Positions 22,190 to 33,896 of a stretch of DNA of 64,000 bases are shown here, one piece after another. The DNA comes from Leguminivora glycinivorella (taxonomy: Eukaryota > Arthropoda > Insecta > Lepidoptera > Tortricidae), in assembly GCF_023078275.1 (NCBI RefSeq), contig NC_062973.1, positions 20,640,956 to 20,704,955 on the forward strand, read 5' to 3'. Position 1 is the first letter of the stretch. Each line of letters opens with the position of its first letter. Below the pieces are notes generated by a model. The model worked only from the letters and a program-made list of their open reading frames with translations, was not told the origin of the DNA and searched no databases. Made by a program: the position numbers and the translations under genes.

Positions 22190-22545
22190 GGGGTGGTAGC
22201 AAGCTTAACAATGCCTGGCCACTCCTTACGCATTCGTTGAGTGGGCCACTGAATGCAGCCTTGACTTGGCCGGTCCATAGCATCTGAACCTTGTCCAGGA
22301 CACTCTTAGCTTTCTTCTGCAGCACCACATTTCTAGGACATCTATCTTCTTTCCCCTTCAAGTCCATGTCTCAGCACCGTAAAGAAGTATGGGAAAATTG
22401 GGAGATACTAATGCCCTGACAAGTCGCATCTTAGTGGCATTTGTGATGTTTCTTTTTCTCCATATTTTCCTGAGCCGGTCCATGGCGGACCTGGTGATAG
22501 CCATGTGCCGCTTGATTTCTTCCACCTATCCTGTTATTAGTGCCC
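22190..22545 (-). pseudogene. RTE-type reverse transcriptase fragment
   Basis: The minus strand encodes MAITRSAMDRLRKIWRKRNI, then ATKMRLVRALVSP and LLYGAETWT, the thumb-region signature of RTE-like reverse transcriptases. A frameshift at about 22362 moves LKGKEDRCPRN into another frame. Only the region after the catalytic YADD motif is present, so this is a dead fragment inside the host-gene intron. Confidence 0.8.
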
Positions 22546-22954
22546 TGAGAGGGCCGATAGACCACTGCTTCATGCCAAAAACAGGAACAAACCTTGTTCC
22601 TTAGAAGGAAGTCGAGCGTCCAAAAAATGACCATAAGGAACTATGCCTAGAAACTAAATGTCACGACTACTACTCATTTTTAAAAAAGAACTTGCTTCAA
22701 TATAAACACTACTCATCAAAATCACTTTTAAACCACCTTCTACAAAAAGTTACATAAGTTTTGTTCCTAGCCTCTCCTGCGCCCATAGTAACTTCTTCAG
22801 ACAAAAGTTGCCACAGAGCGCTACCTCTAAATATTGTCCGATTTCCCTGATTTTTGGTATATGGGCTCTGTATAGGTGTAGAACCAAGAAGAAAAGCGAA
22901 GTCAAAGATAAATCAAAATTTTGGAAAAATGAAACACCCTAGTGTACCCATACT

Positions 22955-23128
22955 AATATTTTAAATGGGAAAGTGTGTGTCTGTTTGTTTGTTCGTCTTT
23001 CACTGCAAAACGGAGCGATGAATTGACGTGATCTTTTAAGTGGAGATAGTTAAAGGGATGGAGAGTGACATAGGCTACTTTTTGTCTCTTTCTAACGCGA
23101 GCGAAGCCGCGGGCAAAAGCTAGTTGGA
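22955..23128 (+). mobile_element. RepF copy (GCGAAGCCGCGGGCAAAAGC end)
   Basis: It runs from CCATACTAATATTTTAAATG through a GTTTGTT microsatellite and GACATAGGCTACTTTTTGTC to GCGAAGCCGCGGGCAAAAGC. It is the reverse of the three tandem copies at 56495-57126. Confidence 0.75.
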
Positions 23129-23392
23129 CATAAGTATGATTCTAATAGCGCCCAAGTGAAAAATTCCAAATGACTATCAGTTTCTACCTAATTGGTACCA
23201 ATTATGTGATAAATTAGTGTTCGTACTATGTTACCTATATATTAGTGTCTATAACGTGTTCTACTGGAATGATCTTTTGATAAATGGTTGATACTGTTGA
23301 TAGTGATTGACCAAGCCACGAAGAAATCAGAAAGCGGAAAGAATTTAAAACTGTTAAAGTATCTATTTGTCAAGTGGTTAAATTTAGCTATG

Positions 23393-23520
23393 CTATTTTT
23401 GTACACTACATCGATGGCACCTGTACCCGTAGCCTATGGACGCCTGGAACTCCACATGCGCGTTGCTAAGGATAACACTCGACCTTCATTGAGCTCTGTT
23501 TCTGCTATTTATTCCTTAAT
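23393..23520 (-). mobile_element. RepC partial copy
   Basis: It shows TTTTTGTACACTACATCGAT, CCTATGGACGCCTGGAACTC, CACATGCGCGTTGC and TCATTGAGCTCTG, the ordered words of RepC (complete at 28692 and 61428), but has lost the middle. Confidence 0.6.
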
Positions 23521-24330
23521 GCGTTTTTGATTAATGTTACATTGAGAGAAATTTGCATTGTGAATTTAACAAGTTCGACTTGTTGCGGTTTATCCGTTTG
23601 AATCAGCCAAACGTATGTTTAAAACAATATGTGTCAGGTTGTTTTTATAAAATCGACTTGTTGATTCAAATATATTGCCGATTCAAATGACAAGTAGCTT
23701 GTTGTTTGAACCAAAGAGCACGTAGGCGCTATTTTAACCAAAAAACTTGTTGAACGAACATGAAAACTGGTTGTATTTTCTCTGTGTACTTATTTATTTA
23801 GTATTCATTATAGCTATGTTTATATTGGAATGTAGCTCAACTACTGTATGTGTATGTGATACTTTGCTAACTGGGTTTTAATTGTATGCTCAGTTGTATT
23901 CTTACTGCATACTTGTATTGCATGCCATGCGTACTGTGGTCACACTTCACACTACTCACAGTTATCGCGCATGACATGACTTGATATAGCGGTTGCTTGT
24001 TTCCTACTAACAGTGTTCGAAATGTTAGCTTTAATTAGACAGAAGGACTATATTTCCCATGTTATGTTGGCTTTTCTTTATCCAAAGTAAGAAAAAATAA
24101 TTTATTGTACCACCAAAACAACAAATACGAGTATAGATCCCTATCAAACAAATAAGGAGAAAGCATTACAAAGGCGAACTTATTCCTAAGAGATCTCTTC
24201 TAGTTAAGCTATTTAACTTGTTTCATAATTTACTAAATTACATTAAAAGTATTATTTCATCCAATTATATTCTCAACCAAAGTACAAACGTGGACGTGGA
24301 TAGTGATGTCTGTGAAGGTTACCCACAAAA

Positions 24331-24864
24331 AACCGGCCAAGAGCGTGTCGGGCCACGCTCAGTGTAGGGTTCCGTAGTTTTCCATATTTTTCTCAAAAAC
24401 TACTGAACCTATCAAGTTCAAAACAATTTTCCTAGAAAGTCTTTATAAAGTTCTACTTTTGTGATTTTTTTCATATTTTTTAAACATATGGTTCAAAAGT
24501 TAGAGGGGGGGGAAGCACTTTTTTTTCCTTTAGGAGCAATTATTTCCGAAACTATTAATATTATCAAAAAACGAATTTAGTAAACCCTTATTCATTTTTA
24601 AATACCTATCTAACAAGATATCACACGTTGGGGTTGGAATGAAAAAAAAATCAGCCCCCACTTTACATGTAGGGGGGGTACCCTAATAAAACATTTTTTT
24701 CCATTTTTTATTTTTGCACTTTGTTAGCGTGATTGATATACATATTGGTACCAAATTTCAGATTTCTAGTGCTAACGGTTGCTGAGATTATCCGCGGACG
24801 GACGGACGGACGGACAGACAGACATGGCGAAACTATAAGGGTTCCTAGTTGACTACGGAACCCT
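24331..24864 (-). mobile_element. RepA copy 3, reversed
   Basis: Complete RepA in reverse orientation: it starts AACCGGCCAAGAGCGTG on the plus strand and ends at GACTACGGAACCCT. The reversed orientation relative to the other four full copies means intronic RNA could pair between copies. Confidence 0.87.
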
Positions 24865-25499
24865 AAAAATGAACAATTACGTCCCTGATTCACCCTTACT
24901 ATAAGTTTTGCATTTTGAAAAATATCCATGAAGTTCTAATCAAATTCAGTTAAAGTATGTTTGATGTACAACGGAGTTCAATGGCTGTAACATACAGACG
25001 AAAGTGACGAAACTATTAGGGCTCCTTTTATCCATCTAGACTACGGAACCAGAAAAGGGTACACAAAACTGACGCACATTCATGGATAAAAACTGACGGT
25101 CAGGGTCACTTATAATAAACTCCATGGTTTTGGTTGTCTATGTTACACCTACGCTCACAACCCATTATGGTTAGGATTCGGTATGTTGTTAACTTGTTAG
25201 TTTAAGAGCCAAGGCTAGGCTACTGTTTGCTTCTCATCTGTCTACAATATGGGTAATATGGGTTATATGGGTAATGTTAGTACCAGAAATTTGATATGGT
25301 ACGCGTTCTGGACAAGCCATGTCTTCAACAGCGTAGAATAATTGGTGACCAAAAAATCCCGATAGCCAGAAAATGTATCAGATAAATAGTGAGCTCTAAC
25401 GGAGAATCTAATCTATCAGACACAAAAGAAAAAGTACCTACGAGGAAAAGGGGCCCTGAATACCCAATTAAAAACCCAATTAAATTTGGTTGTGTTGAC

Positions 25500-25700
25500 A
25501 CAGAATAAAATAGTAATAGTAGTAGTAGTAGTAGTAGTAGTAAACTCTTTATTGTACAGTTAATAACAAAAAACACAGTAATTACAGTAAAGAACAGTAC
25601 AAAGGCGAACTTATCCCTTTGAGGGATTTCTTCCAGTTAACCTTGGAGTGAATGAGAGGATAAAAAGAGATGAGGGTGACAAATGCAGCAACATGTACAA
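25500..25700 (-). mobile_element. LINE 3' end with (TAG)n tail
   Basis: On the minus strand, AAGTTCGCCTTTGTACTGTT precedes GTACAATAAAGAGTTTAC and then (TAC)n. This is a poly(A)-signal-bearing retrotransposon 3' end with a trinucleotide tail. A short related piece occurs at 24155-24215. The rest of the element upstream (to about 26300) is not recognisable. Confidence 0.6.
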
Positions 25701-26336
25701 CAAGGTACCAGAAAAACAAATAATTAAATAAATACACACATAATTTATGGGAATAAACAAATATTACATTAAAAAAAAGGAATGGAGAAATTACACTAAA
25801 AATGGGAAAAGAACAATTGATAATTTAAATAATACAGACATTGGGACAATGAGACAACACAACTCATAACCAATCGCTTAGATTAGCAATCAGATAGCCA
25901 CAGATTTTTCAATCTCGACTTGAGCGATGCAACCAAATAGCATGTAGTAAGTAGGCGCGTTCAGAAAAAGCGCTTCCCACAAAACCGAAGTTTACCAGCG
26001 ATCCAAGGCTGTACGGCACACAAGGAGTTTAGACGACATTCATTCCTCGGACGAGTATACAAATAACTATCAAATTTGGTGATTGAAAAAGTGACATTGA
26101 CACTGAAAAAGGATTGCGATTCTGTGTCGAAACCTGCGAGGGATAAGTAACCGGTTGATGAATAAAATTTGAGGATTTGAGGCTCTGGTTAGTCCTGGGG
26201 TAACAAATGAACGAAAGTTTAAGTTTATGTTTATTAAATATATTTTGAGTTAACCCCTGTTTATTTCGGAAGAGGCTCCAAATGGTTCGTGTTAGGAGTT
26301 TGTTTGGTTGTCGCATGTCTATGTTTGATCACTCAC

Positions 26337-26861
26337 CGAAGCCTGGCTGCTGCCGTGCTCGACGCCGGGCGGCGGGCGCGAGGTGGCGCCGGGCGGCGGG
26401 ATAATGTCGAAGTTGATCGGGCGGCTGTTGTCCTCGTTGTCTTCCGGCTCGTCCGAGTCGTCGTAGCCCCAGTTCTGGTTCGTGTCCTCCATCTCCGGGA
26501 ACCTGCTTGTAACGTTCGGCTTTTGCAGCGTGGGACATTTGCAACGTTGGCACGGGTACTGAACGGGGTAGGGTATGTAGATCGGTTGAGGTGGCGGAGG
26601 AGGGCGGCGGACTAAGTCAGAAATTTCTTCTAGTAACCTATAGATATGTGGCAGCAAGTCCTGCTGACTCCTCTCGTCTCGCCGGTCCTCCGGGTAGCGC
26701 GGGCGGTACCACGCCGGGTGGTACCCGTAGTCGCCCAGGTACTGTCTCTTCGGTCTGTGCCGGATCTGTTTGTGGTGTTCGTGCTCGCTCTGCTCCGCGG
26801 AGCCGAGGTCAATGACCGCTAGGTACAGTGTGACGATAAATAGTGCTGTTAATGTCTTCAT
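26337..26861 (-). CDS. First coding exon: signal peptide and proline-rich prosegment
   Basis: The ATG at 26861 directly follows an acceptor (TTTCTTTTCAG), so the 5' UTR lies in an upstream exon. After 175 codons the frame meets a donor (TCG|GTGAGT) at phase 0; read-through would add only five residues before a stop. Residues 1-22 form a signal peptide (hydrophobic core LFIVTLYLAVI, cleavage after GSA). RPKR at 36-39 is a furin-type site. Residues 69-84 look helical (LLPHIYRLLEEI), 87-103 are Pro/Tyr-rich (five prolines in a row), cysteines are at 104, 107 and 109, an Asn-X-Thr sequon is at 116, and 123-145 is strongly acidic. The GC-rich, codon-biased composition contrasts with the AT-rich flanks. 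This is a secreted proprotein of unrecognised family. Confidence 0.85.
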
Positions 26862-27243
26862 CTGAAAAGAAACGGTATCCTGTTTTTACAACTATTTTCG
26901 GACACAGACCTAACCTACCTAACCAGTTAACATTTGCGGCGGTTACAGTATTGAATATTTCAAGTGTCAAGTTGTTTATAAAAAATAAACAAAATGTATA
27001 TAGTTGGCGTTGATTCTTTAAAAACTGGAAAAACAGCATTACTTAATAGAACACAACTTCATCAAAAAAAACTTGATAGCACGACCACAGCTGTTATTTT
27101 CCTTATTATTATCATCATTAACTAATAGCTCTGCTTAATGTACGCGTTTCGATTCACTTTCACAAGCTTCTCCCGGCAGTAGTTTAAAATAGCACCAACC
27201 TTAAAATCCGGTAGATGTAAACAAATACACAAATGGAAGGTTG

Positions 27244-27251
27244 TGACGTCA
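27244..27251. promoter_or_regulatory. CRE-like palindrome TGACGTCA
   Basis: A perfect TGACGTCA lies about 100 bp downstream of the predicted transcription start of the minus-strand gene. It could bind CREB/ATF-type factors. Eight-base matches also occur by chance, so this is weak alone. Confidence 0.35.
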
Positions 27252-27319
27252 CTGAACAGGTAGACCTGAATTTGTAGTGTGCACCGCGTGTGTTCTGTCT
27301 GGCGCGCCGATCGACACTG

Positions 27320-27382
27320 GGCCCGGTATGCGCGGGCGACCGTGGCATTAATGTGCCCAGACGCACTCGGTATTTATATACA
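27320..27382 (-). promoter_or_regulatory. Candidate TATA promoter of the secretory gene
   Basis: On the minus strand TATATAAATA (27380-27371) is followed about 27-30 nt later by a CACATT start-like sequence near 27353, then GC-rich DNA down to about 27270, unlike its flanks. It lies about 490 bp upstream of the acceptor of the first coding exon, which suits a short non-coding first exon. I could not identify that exon's donor with confidence. Confidence 0.5.
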
Positions 27383-27389
27383 TAATACT

Positions 27390-28690
27390 ATAGCTACGTT
27401 TCTATATGAGACCTACGCATTTATGGTTAGTTGGTGACTCAATGTGGTATATCCCAAAGCATTAAATTTATGCACGGCGGTAAAAGGGATTAAAGCGAAA
27501 ATTGTAAGAGGGATAGGCATAACATAAAAAAAATCACAATCAGAGTAATAATCTGTCAATCCGTTGAAGACGTATACATATCAACAAGTAACTTTTATAC
27601 TTATACGGACCTATGGAACACACAAACTTATCATACAACTTTGTGCCAGTCTTGTAGATGTTAAGGTAATTCTAGCTAAATAAAAAAGCTTAAGCCTACA
27701 TATGTTTTTGGTTCGAAAAAAACGACCGTGACCGTGACTGGTTACTGGTAAGGTTACGTTACGTCATTTATGTAAGCGCCGCTTGATTACTTATTGTCAG
27801 TAGAATGGCTTGCAGAAAAAGTTGTTCACTCCTTGTGAACTTTATGACGTTATAATTAAGTTCAAAACCATGATAACATGTCTATCATTTAATTACAATT
27901 GTATTTTATTTTAATTTACATATTAGTATTAAATGTTAAAGTTACAAAATTAAAGGATAATATTTTTACTAAGAGGTTTAATCTAATTCTAATAACATGA
28001 ACTTCAGACGACAAGAATTTCATGAAGTGTAGGTTCTTTAGATAATGTCAAATCGGCAGACCTCCTAGTTTTAATGAGATTGTGATTCGTGATTAGGAGA
28101 TAATTATGTTCCCAAGTTAAGAAGATACTTTGTAAAACGTAGGGCCTAACTAATACATTAAAGAAATAACTACTAATTAATAAAGAAACACGTAAACTGT
28201 GTCCTAAGATATAACTAAAATACGTAATGGTTCCTTCAAAAACACTGCAGTAGGTCTTATCTATTAATACAATATATATGTATATCTTTCAATTTTCTTT
28301 TGACGCATAACATTATCCTAAGATAACAACATCATCAGAATTAAAGTATAAATGTACGTATATTAGATGTCAAAAAACCTAATACCTACTTACCCATGTG
28401 CCACTAATGAGCAATCTATTGAGGTGAGGGACAGGTCATTGCGGCTAAAAAGAACGACCCTGGTGTAATCTTGGATTTATTTAGTGGTTAAGGCTCAAAT
28501 GTAATTTTCGATAATTTTTTTCATTCTCAAAAATGTCAAATAAACATTAAAAAAAATTGGAGGACACATTAAGGATATTTTTTCTCAATAACGACACAAA
28601 AATAAAACAACGAAAAACTTGACCAACAAATCATTGGGAATAGTACCTATTTCCAAAGATTTGTTTGTCAAGTTACGTAAATATTTCACG
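27390..28690. other. Upstream region of the secretory gene, no gene seen
   Basis: AT-rich sequence with no coding exon or recognised repeat. It may carry regulatory DNA of the minus-strand gene but shows no feature I can name. Confidence 0.4.
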
Positions 28691-28691
28691 A

Positions 28692-29070
28692 TTTTTTTTT
28701 TTTTTTTTTTATACTACGTCGGTGGCAAACAAGTATACGGTCCGCCTGATGGAAAGCGGTCACCATAACCTATGGACGCCTGCAACTCAAACAGTGTCAC
28801 ATGCGCGTTGCCACCCATTAGAAACTTGTACATTCCCTTTTGCTGTGTTAAGTAAGTACACAGCAAAAAGGAGTGTACAAGTTCCAAGGAGGGTTCGGGT
28901 TGCCGACGACTCAAAGGACAATAGACGGAACAAGTTAGTCCCGTAAGTCCTCCCGTCATCAGCACACCGCACCCTCGTTGAGCTCTGGCAGCCTTACTCA
29001 CCGGCAGGAACACAACACTATGAGTAGGGTCTAGTGCTATTTGGCTGCGGTCTTCTGTAAGGCGGAGGTA
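28692..29070 (-). mobile_element. RepC, near complete, reversed
   Basis: A T run (poly(A) on the minus strand) precedes GTCGGTGGCAAACAAGTATA, CGCCTGATGGAAAGCGGTCA, a CTTGTACA inverted pair, CTCAAAGGACAATAGACGG and CTCACCGGCAGGAACACAAC. The element at 61428-61796 matches in order. It is a retroposon on the minus strand without coding capacity. Confidence 0.75.
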
Positions 29071-30880
29071 CGATATTATACATGGGACGTTTGATTAGAA
29101 TCAGGAAATCTAAACTTGCTGACATTAGTTTTAAACATGTAGGGCGTAGTAAAATTAACGTACAGTCAGTACCCCCTAGTAGTACCCCAAGTAGACCCCC
29201 TTGCATACAAATTTGTATGGCAGTGGGTCTCCTTTTCTCTGCAGCTAAATAACTGTAGGTACATATCGCTTAGTATACATACACTCTCTAAAACGAGAAA
29301 TTTCAATTATCACACCAACAACGATAGATATCATAAGTGAAAAGATGGGGTTTTATGGCACATGCATGTCGGTTTGTCATATTTGCTAGAACAAACAATA
29401 TATGTATTTTCTAGCCATTTGTACTTAATTCAAAATTCAACATTCCTACGCAGATCCCAAAATGACATGGAATATTGAGTTTGCTCGCACTCCACTTGGG
29501 CAACGCCTAAATTCGTCATTGTTTACCTCATTACCCATGCGTCCTTCGCCCAACCACTCGGCCTCCTCACACAAACGTCTACGGTTCACCAAATCCTCAT
29601 TAGATAACGTGGACGGAAAATAAGTTGGAAATGGACATGGTTTTGATGATTACAATTTATTTTTCACTACAACTGGTAAAGGCTACTGAAAGCCGAGTTA
29701 GGGCAAAGTAATTCAAATATTCATTTAAAAATCTTACTTATGTAGGTACCAGCAGGCAGCAGCGGCTGATCCATCAAGCCGATTCCCACAGGCTTGCCTA
29801 AAATTGATCATTAGTAAAGTATCTAATGTAAAAATAGGTTTCTTTTTGCTCAGTGTTGTCTAGGCAGAAAATTTTACTAGCCGCCACTGGTAGGTGGCTG
29901 GTAAAATAATTTAAATTTTAGAATATCAAAAAAAAGTAAGATACACTTTTAGAATATTTCGCTTCTTCGGCCACCAACTTTGTCATCTTCTGAAACAAAT
30001 AAAATAATAATGATAAATAGAATTATTATAACATTTACCTGTGTGTTTAAGAACTTAAAACATTAGTTTTTCTCCTCCCGTGTACGGTTTTTCTGCTTAC
30101 GTCCGATAGAATCGGGAGTTGAGTTTAGCAACCTATTTTGGACAACTTAAGAAATTGTGTATCATCACTCATCAGTTTCTCGTCAATTAATACTATCTTT
30201 CTTCCGCCCCGGAAGGAAAACTCTAGAAGATTATTATAAAGTATTGTCCTCGGTATAACTTCTTTCCTAGATAGTAATAAAATATAACCAATACCGACAA
30301 TATATGTTTGCTACCTAAAAATATTGCAAGAAACGTAGTTTAGGATGTGTCACTGTCACACTGTGCCAAATTGGGAACACCAATTCAAATCATTACAAAG
30401 ATTCTCGCGAATTCAGAGTAAGACAGAAATCAGAATCTTACACAGTATACTCGTAATTGCCCTAACACTAATTAACTATGAACGCCAAAGCCACTGAAAA
30501 AAAAATATTTTTTTTATTAAATTTTACATCACGAACAATACGGGACGTAATTGAATAACTTTTTCAATTTCCATAACATAAATCGCTAGGGCACAGAATA
30601 ACCTCTCACTCAATACAATAATACAAATAAAGGAATATCAATAACATTTTTTCTTGGCGATTTATTTCCTTCTTTTAGTCATACCAGTCAGACTGACTTC
30701 TCTAGCCAAGGCCAGAAATATCAATTAAAACGTATGACGATAGTAGAGGTATATTTTACTGGTACTGGATATAATAAATTGACTACTTTTATAGTTTTTA
30801 AATTACATGATTATGACGGACTTGATTTACGAATAACACGATTAGTTTACGTGTAATGTAAGACGTAACTACCACACTAA
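29071..30880. other. No gene seen
   Basis: AT-rich sequence with short frames only. I recognise no repeat termini or splice-flanked coding segment. Confidence 0.4.
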
Positions 30881-30881
30881 T

Positions 30882-31109
30882 ACCACAGTATAATAAAGAG
30901 TACTATCGTATAGTATGGCCACTCCCGCCCCCCACTGAAAGTGCCGCCCACCCCCTCTCGGTTACCTCACAGTTACCGCCTGTCAAAAACGCAAACAGTC
31001 AACCTGTCGTATTTCACTCATACAAGCATAGTACGCGTTCACCTACACGAGCTTAGACTGTGTGCTAGGAACGTGCCTCTTTCATATATTTGATCGCCAG
31101 TGTCCGAGA
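30882..31109 (+). repeat. RepG copy 1
   Basis: About 228 bp from ACCACAGTATAATAAAGAGT through CCGCCCACCCCCTCTCGGTT to GATCGCCAGTGTCCGAG. It is present in inverted orientation at 44239-44465 with only scattered differences. It has no open frame. Terminal repeats were not obvious, so the class is unknown. Confidence 0.75.
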
Positions 31110-31470
31110 ATACAAAAATTGATTATTAATAGGACGTCGTTTTGATGAGCACATTGTGCACAAAATGAAGACTTAATTCAAAATGTCATTATATTTATTG
31201 AATAAATGAGATTTTAATAATGAAATAAAACTATTTTAACTGATCACATCATCTTGCATATTTTTTATGAGCAACGATAGCACTATTCGAATACAGTGTT
31301 AATATGATTTTATCATATTCTTGCATTCATATTGCTGATAATGAATATAATGAATGAATGATAATGAATGAATGATCTTTACGTTGTTTAAAACAGGGCC
31401 TTTCATTAAAATCACAATTTCATAACGTTTATATCTAAAATACCATCGAATTTTCTAAATAGCCCTTTTT

Positions 31471-32105
31471 AGGGTTCCGTAGTCAACTAGGAACCCTTAT
31501 AGTTTCGCCATGTCTGTCTGTCCGTCTGTCCGTCTGTCCGTCTGTCCGTCTGTCCGTCCGTCCGTCCGTCCGTCCGTCCGTCTGTCCGTCCGTCCGTCCG
31601 TCCGTCCGTCCGTCCGTCCGTCCGTCCGTCCGTCCGCGGATAATCTCAGTAACCGTTAGCACTAGAAAGCTGAAATTTAGCACCAATATGTATATCAATC
31701 ACGCCAACAAAGTGCAAAAATAAAAAATGGAAAAAAATGTTTTATTAGGGTACCCCCCCTACATGTAAAGTTGGGGCTGATATTTTTTTTCATTCCAACC
31801 CCAACGTATGATATATTGTTGGATAGGTATTTAAAAATGAATAAGGGTTTACTGAGATCGTTTTTTGATAATATTTATATTTTCAGAAATAATCGCTCCT
31901 AAAGGAAAAAAAGTGCGTCCCCCCCCCTCTAACTTTTGAACCATAAGTTTAAAAAATATGAAAAAAATCACAAAAGTAGAACTTTATAAAGACTTTCTAG
32001 GAAAATTGTTTTGAACTTGATAGGTTCAGTAGTTTTTGAGAAAAATACGGAAAACTACGGAACCCTACACTGAGCGTGGCCCGACATGCTCTTGGCCGGT
32101 TTTTT
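31471..32105 (+). mobile_element. RepA copy 4 with expanded (GTCC/GTCT)n
   Basis: Full RepA in which the tetranucleotide array (about 31512-31636) has grown to roughly 125 bp, making this the longest full copy. It translates as a spurious RTDG repeat on the minus strand, which is not a gene. Confidence 0.88.
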
Positions 32106-33154
32106 AATTTCAGTAGTTTTCTTATATTGTTTAAGTTGAGGTCCAATATTTATAATGATAGCTAGCTCATTGAATTTGATACTAATAGACAGAGTGTCCG
32201 CGTTTTAGGTATGGATGGTCTGCCTCTAACTTTATATAGAAGACTGCGTGAAGTTTGCTAGTTGCGAGTTAGTAGTCGAGAGATCTCCGAATGTCAAGTA
32301 CATGAGTGCGGTCCTCAATAAAGCTGCCAGCTAGCTTGGAGAGCTTCTTGTGCCGGACATACAGCCTATATGATACTGTAGGTTGTAAGAGCTAGATCAA
32401 TATCAGACGATGTGATGTCGGACATCTGTCTTTCATCGGCTGAATATACTAGAGCATTGGTATTTGGTAGTACAAATATTTGAACTGCGACTAAGTAAAT
32501 ATCACGTTTATTGATTCTGACGAGTTTCTGAAACTACCATATACATATTTACTTATATGTATTGACTGAGATAGGTAGACCTTATTTCCTATTTGTTATA
32601 TAACACAAAACAATAAAGTAATTGCAGTATTCATATCGCGATCAATATAAAGGAAGAGTTTTGAATGTTGCCAGATCTAGATAAACTAACCGTGAATCAT
32701 TCAAAACTCATTGATATTTATTATTTTTGAGAGAAGCCCTGAAAATAGGCATAGGTCCAGCAGAGGGACTGGTATAAACACACACACACACACATTCGCG
32801 AATTTCTGTTTGGCCCTATGGTTGACTGGTAGAGAATGCCTCAAGGCATTAAGTCCGCCATTTGTACTTTTTTTTTCCAATTGTGCAATAAAGTTTAAAT
32901 AAATAAATAATAAATAAATATAAAACCCATTAACACTTGAATACCTGCTACACCCTCGCTACGCTCAGGATTCAATTATAGAATCTTTTGCTTCGTTCAA
33001 GATTCAATTCTCGTCGTAAATATATAAATTTGCTCCCTTGTGATACAATGTACTATTTTTGCATTAGTTTTGGTTGTCACCTAAATATAATTTTAAGCTA
33101 ATTGTGATGGTAAAAATATGGAAATTCCTATACCAAAATAATGTACATACACCT
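32106..33154. other. No gene seen
   Basis: A (CA)n run lies at about 32777-32795 and an (AAAT)n run near 32898-32920. The rest is AT-rich without supported features. Confidence 0.4.
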
Positions 33155-33896
33155 GTGTAAGGCCTGAGTGGACGCTCGTAGCGGAGCGTTCGGTAAGGCG
33201 TGCAGTGGGGCGGGCGAGCGTACGTCCACCATAGATTTAGAATTATTAAACTAGATTGTTTAATTAGGTCAAAAAGTGTGTCCACATGAGAGGTAATTGT
33301 TTGGGCTGGTGTCCCTCTCGCACTTGCTGACAATGTCAACATTATTCAGTGACGTCATCACTGTCATAAATTGGGGATACCAGTCAATTTTCAAAGTTAC
33401 TACTAAATCTACTAACACCCAATTGAAAGTATTTTTTAATTATACAAATCTTTGAATAACTGGCATCAAAATAATTACATTTAATTATTTTCAAATTTTT
33501 TGATATATATCGAAACCCTAGTTTGAATATAACATTAAAATAAAATAAGAAGTTATAAAGTCAGGTAATATACAGATAAAAATACTACTAATATGGGAAC
33601 CTCATTAACACTGGCAACACGTGCGAGAGGGACACCAGCCCAAACAATGCCATCTCATGTGGACCGTTTTCGCTAGTCTGATACGATCGACTTTCTGTTT
33701 CAGTAATAAGGTTTAATTTCGTATGGCAAAAAATGTGATTGAGCTGTCCCCTGTAAAAGTCTTTGGCGTCCACCCTATGCAGCGTCGACTCAGGACACTT
33801 TTATGAGCTTCAATTTGTTTGAATTGACATGCACGCCTCACGCCCCGCCCCGCTGCGCGTCCAATATGAGCGTGCACTCAAGTCAGACCTTACGCT
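33155..33896. mobile_element. Foldback element, 740 bp, nested inverted arms
   Basis: The outer arms are GC-rich and imperfectly complementary (GTAAGGCCTGAGTGGACGCT at left; reversed right end GTAAGGTCTGACTTGAGTGC). The inner arms at about 33280-33326 and 33611-33654 are much closer, sharing GTTTGGGCTGGTGTCCCTCT. The AT-rich centre is about 280 bp. It could be one snapback element or a MITE inserted into another. Confidence 0.65.

Larger units (their letters stand above)
21513..22950. mobile_element. Possible 1.4-kb inverted-end unit with LINE remnants
   Basis: GTACCCTAGGGTGTTTCAT near 21516 is mirrored near 22930 by ATGAAACACCCTAGTGTAC. Between them lie a 104-codon minus-strand frame and RTE reverse-transcriptase debris. 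The ends may be one element holding insertions, or two copies of a short repeat in opposite orientation. Confidence 0.4.

Noticed and set aside
26029..26316. 95-codon minus-strand frame just after the first coding exon
   Set aside because: It starts downstream of the GTGAGT donor, has no signal or domain, and lies next to LINE 3' debris.
26289..26815. Plus-strand open frames antisense to the secretory exon
   Set aside because: They are shadows of a GC-rich coding exon. The minus strand has the signal peptide and splice sites.
31483..31698. Minus-strand frame of RTDG repeats
   Set aside because: It arises from the (GTCC/GTCT)n array inside RepA.
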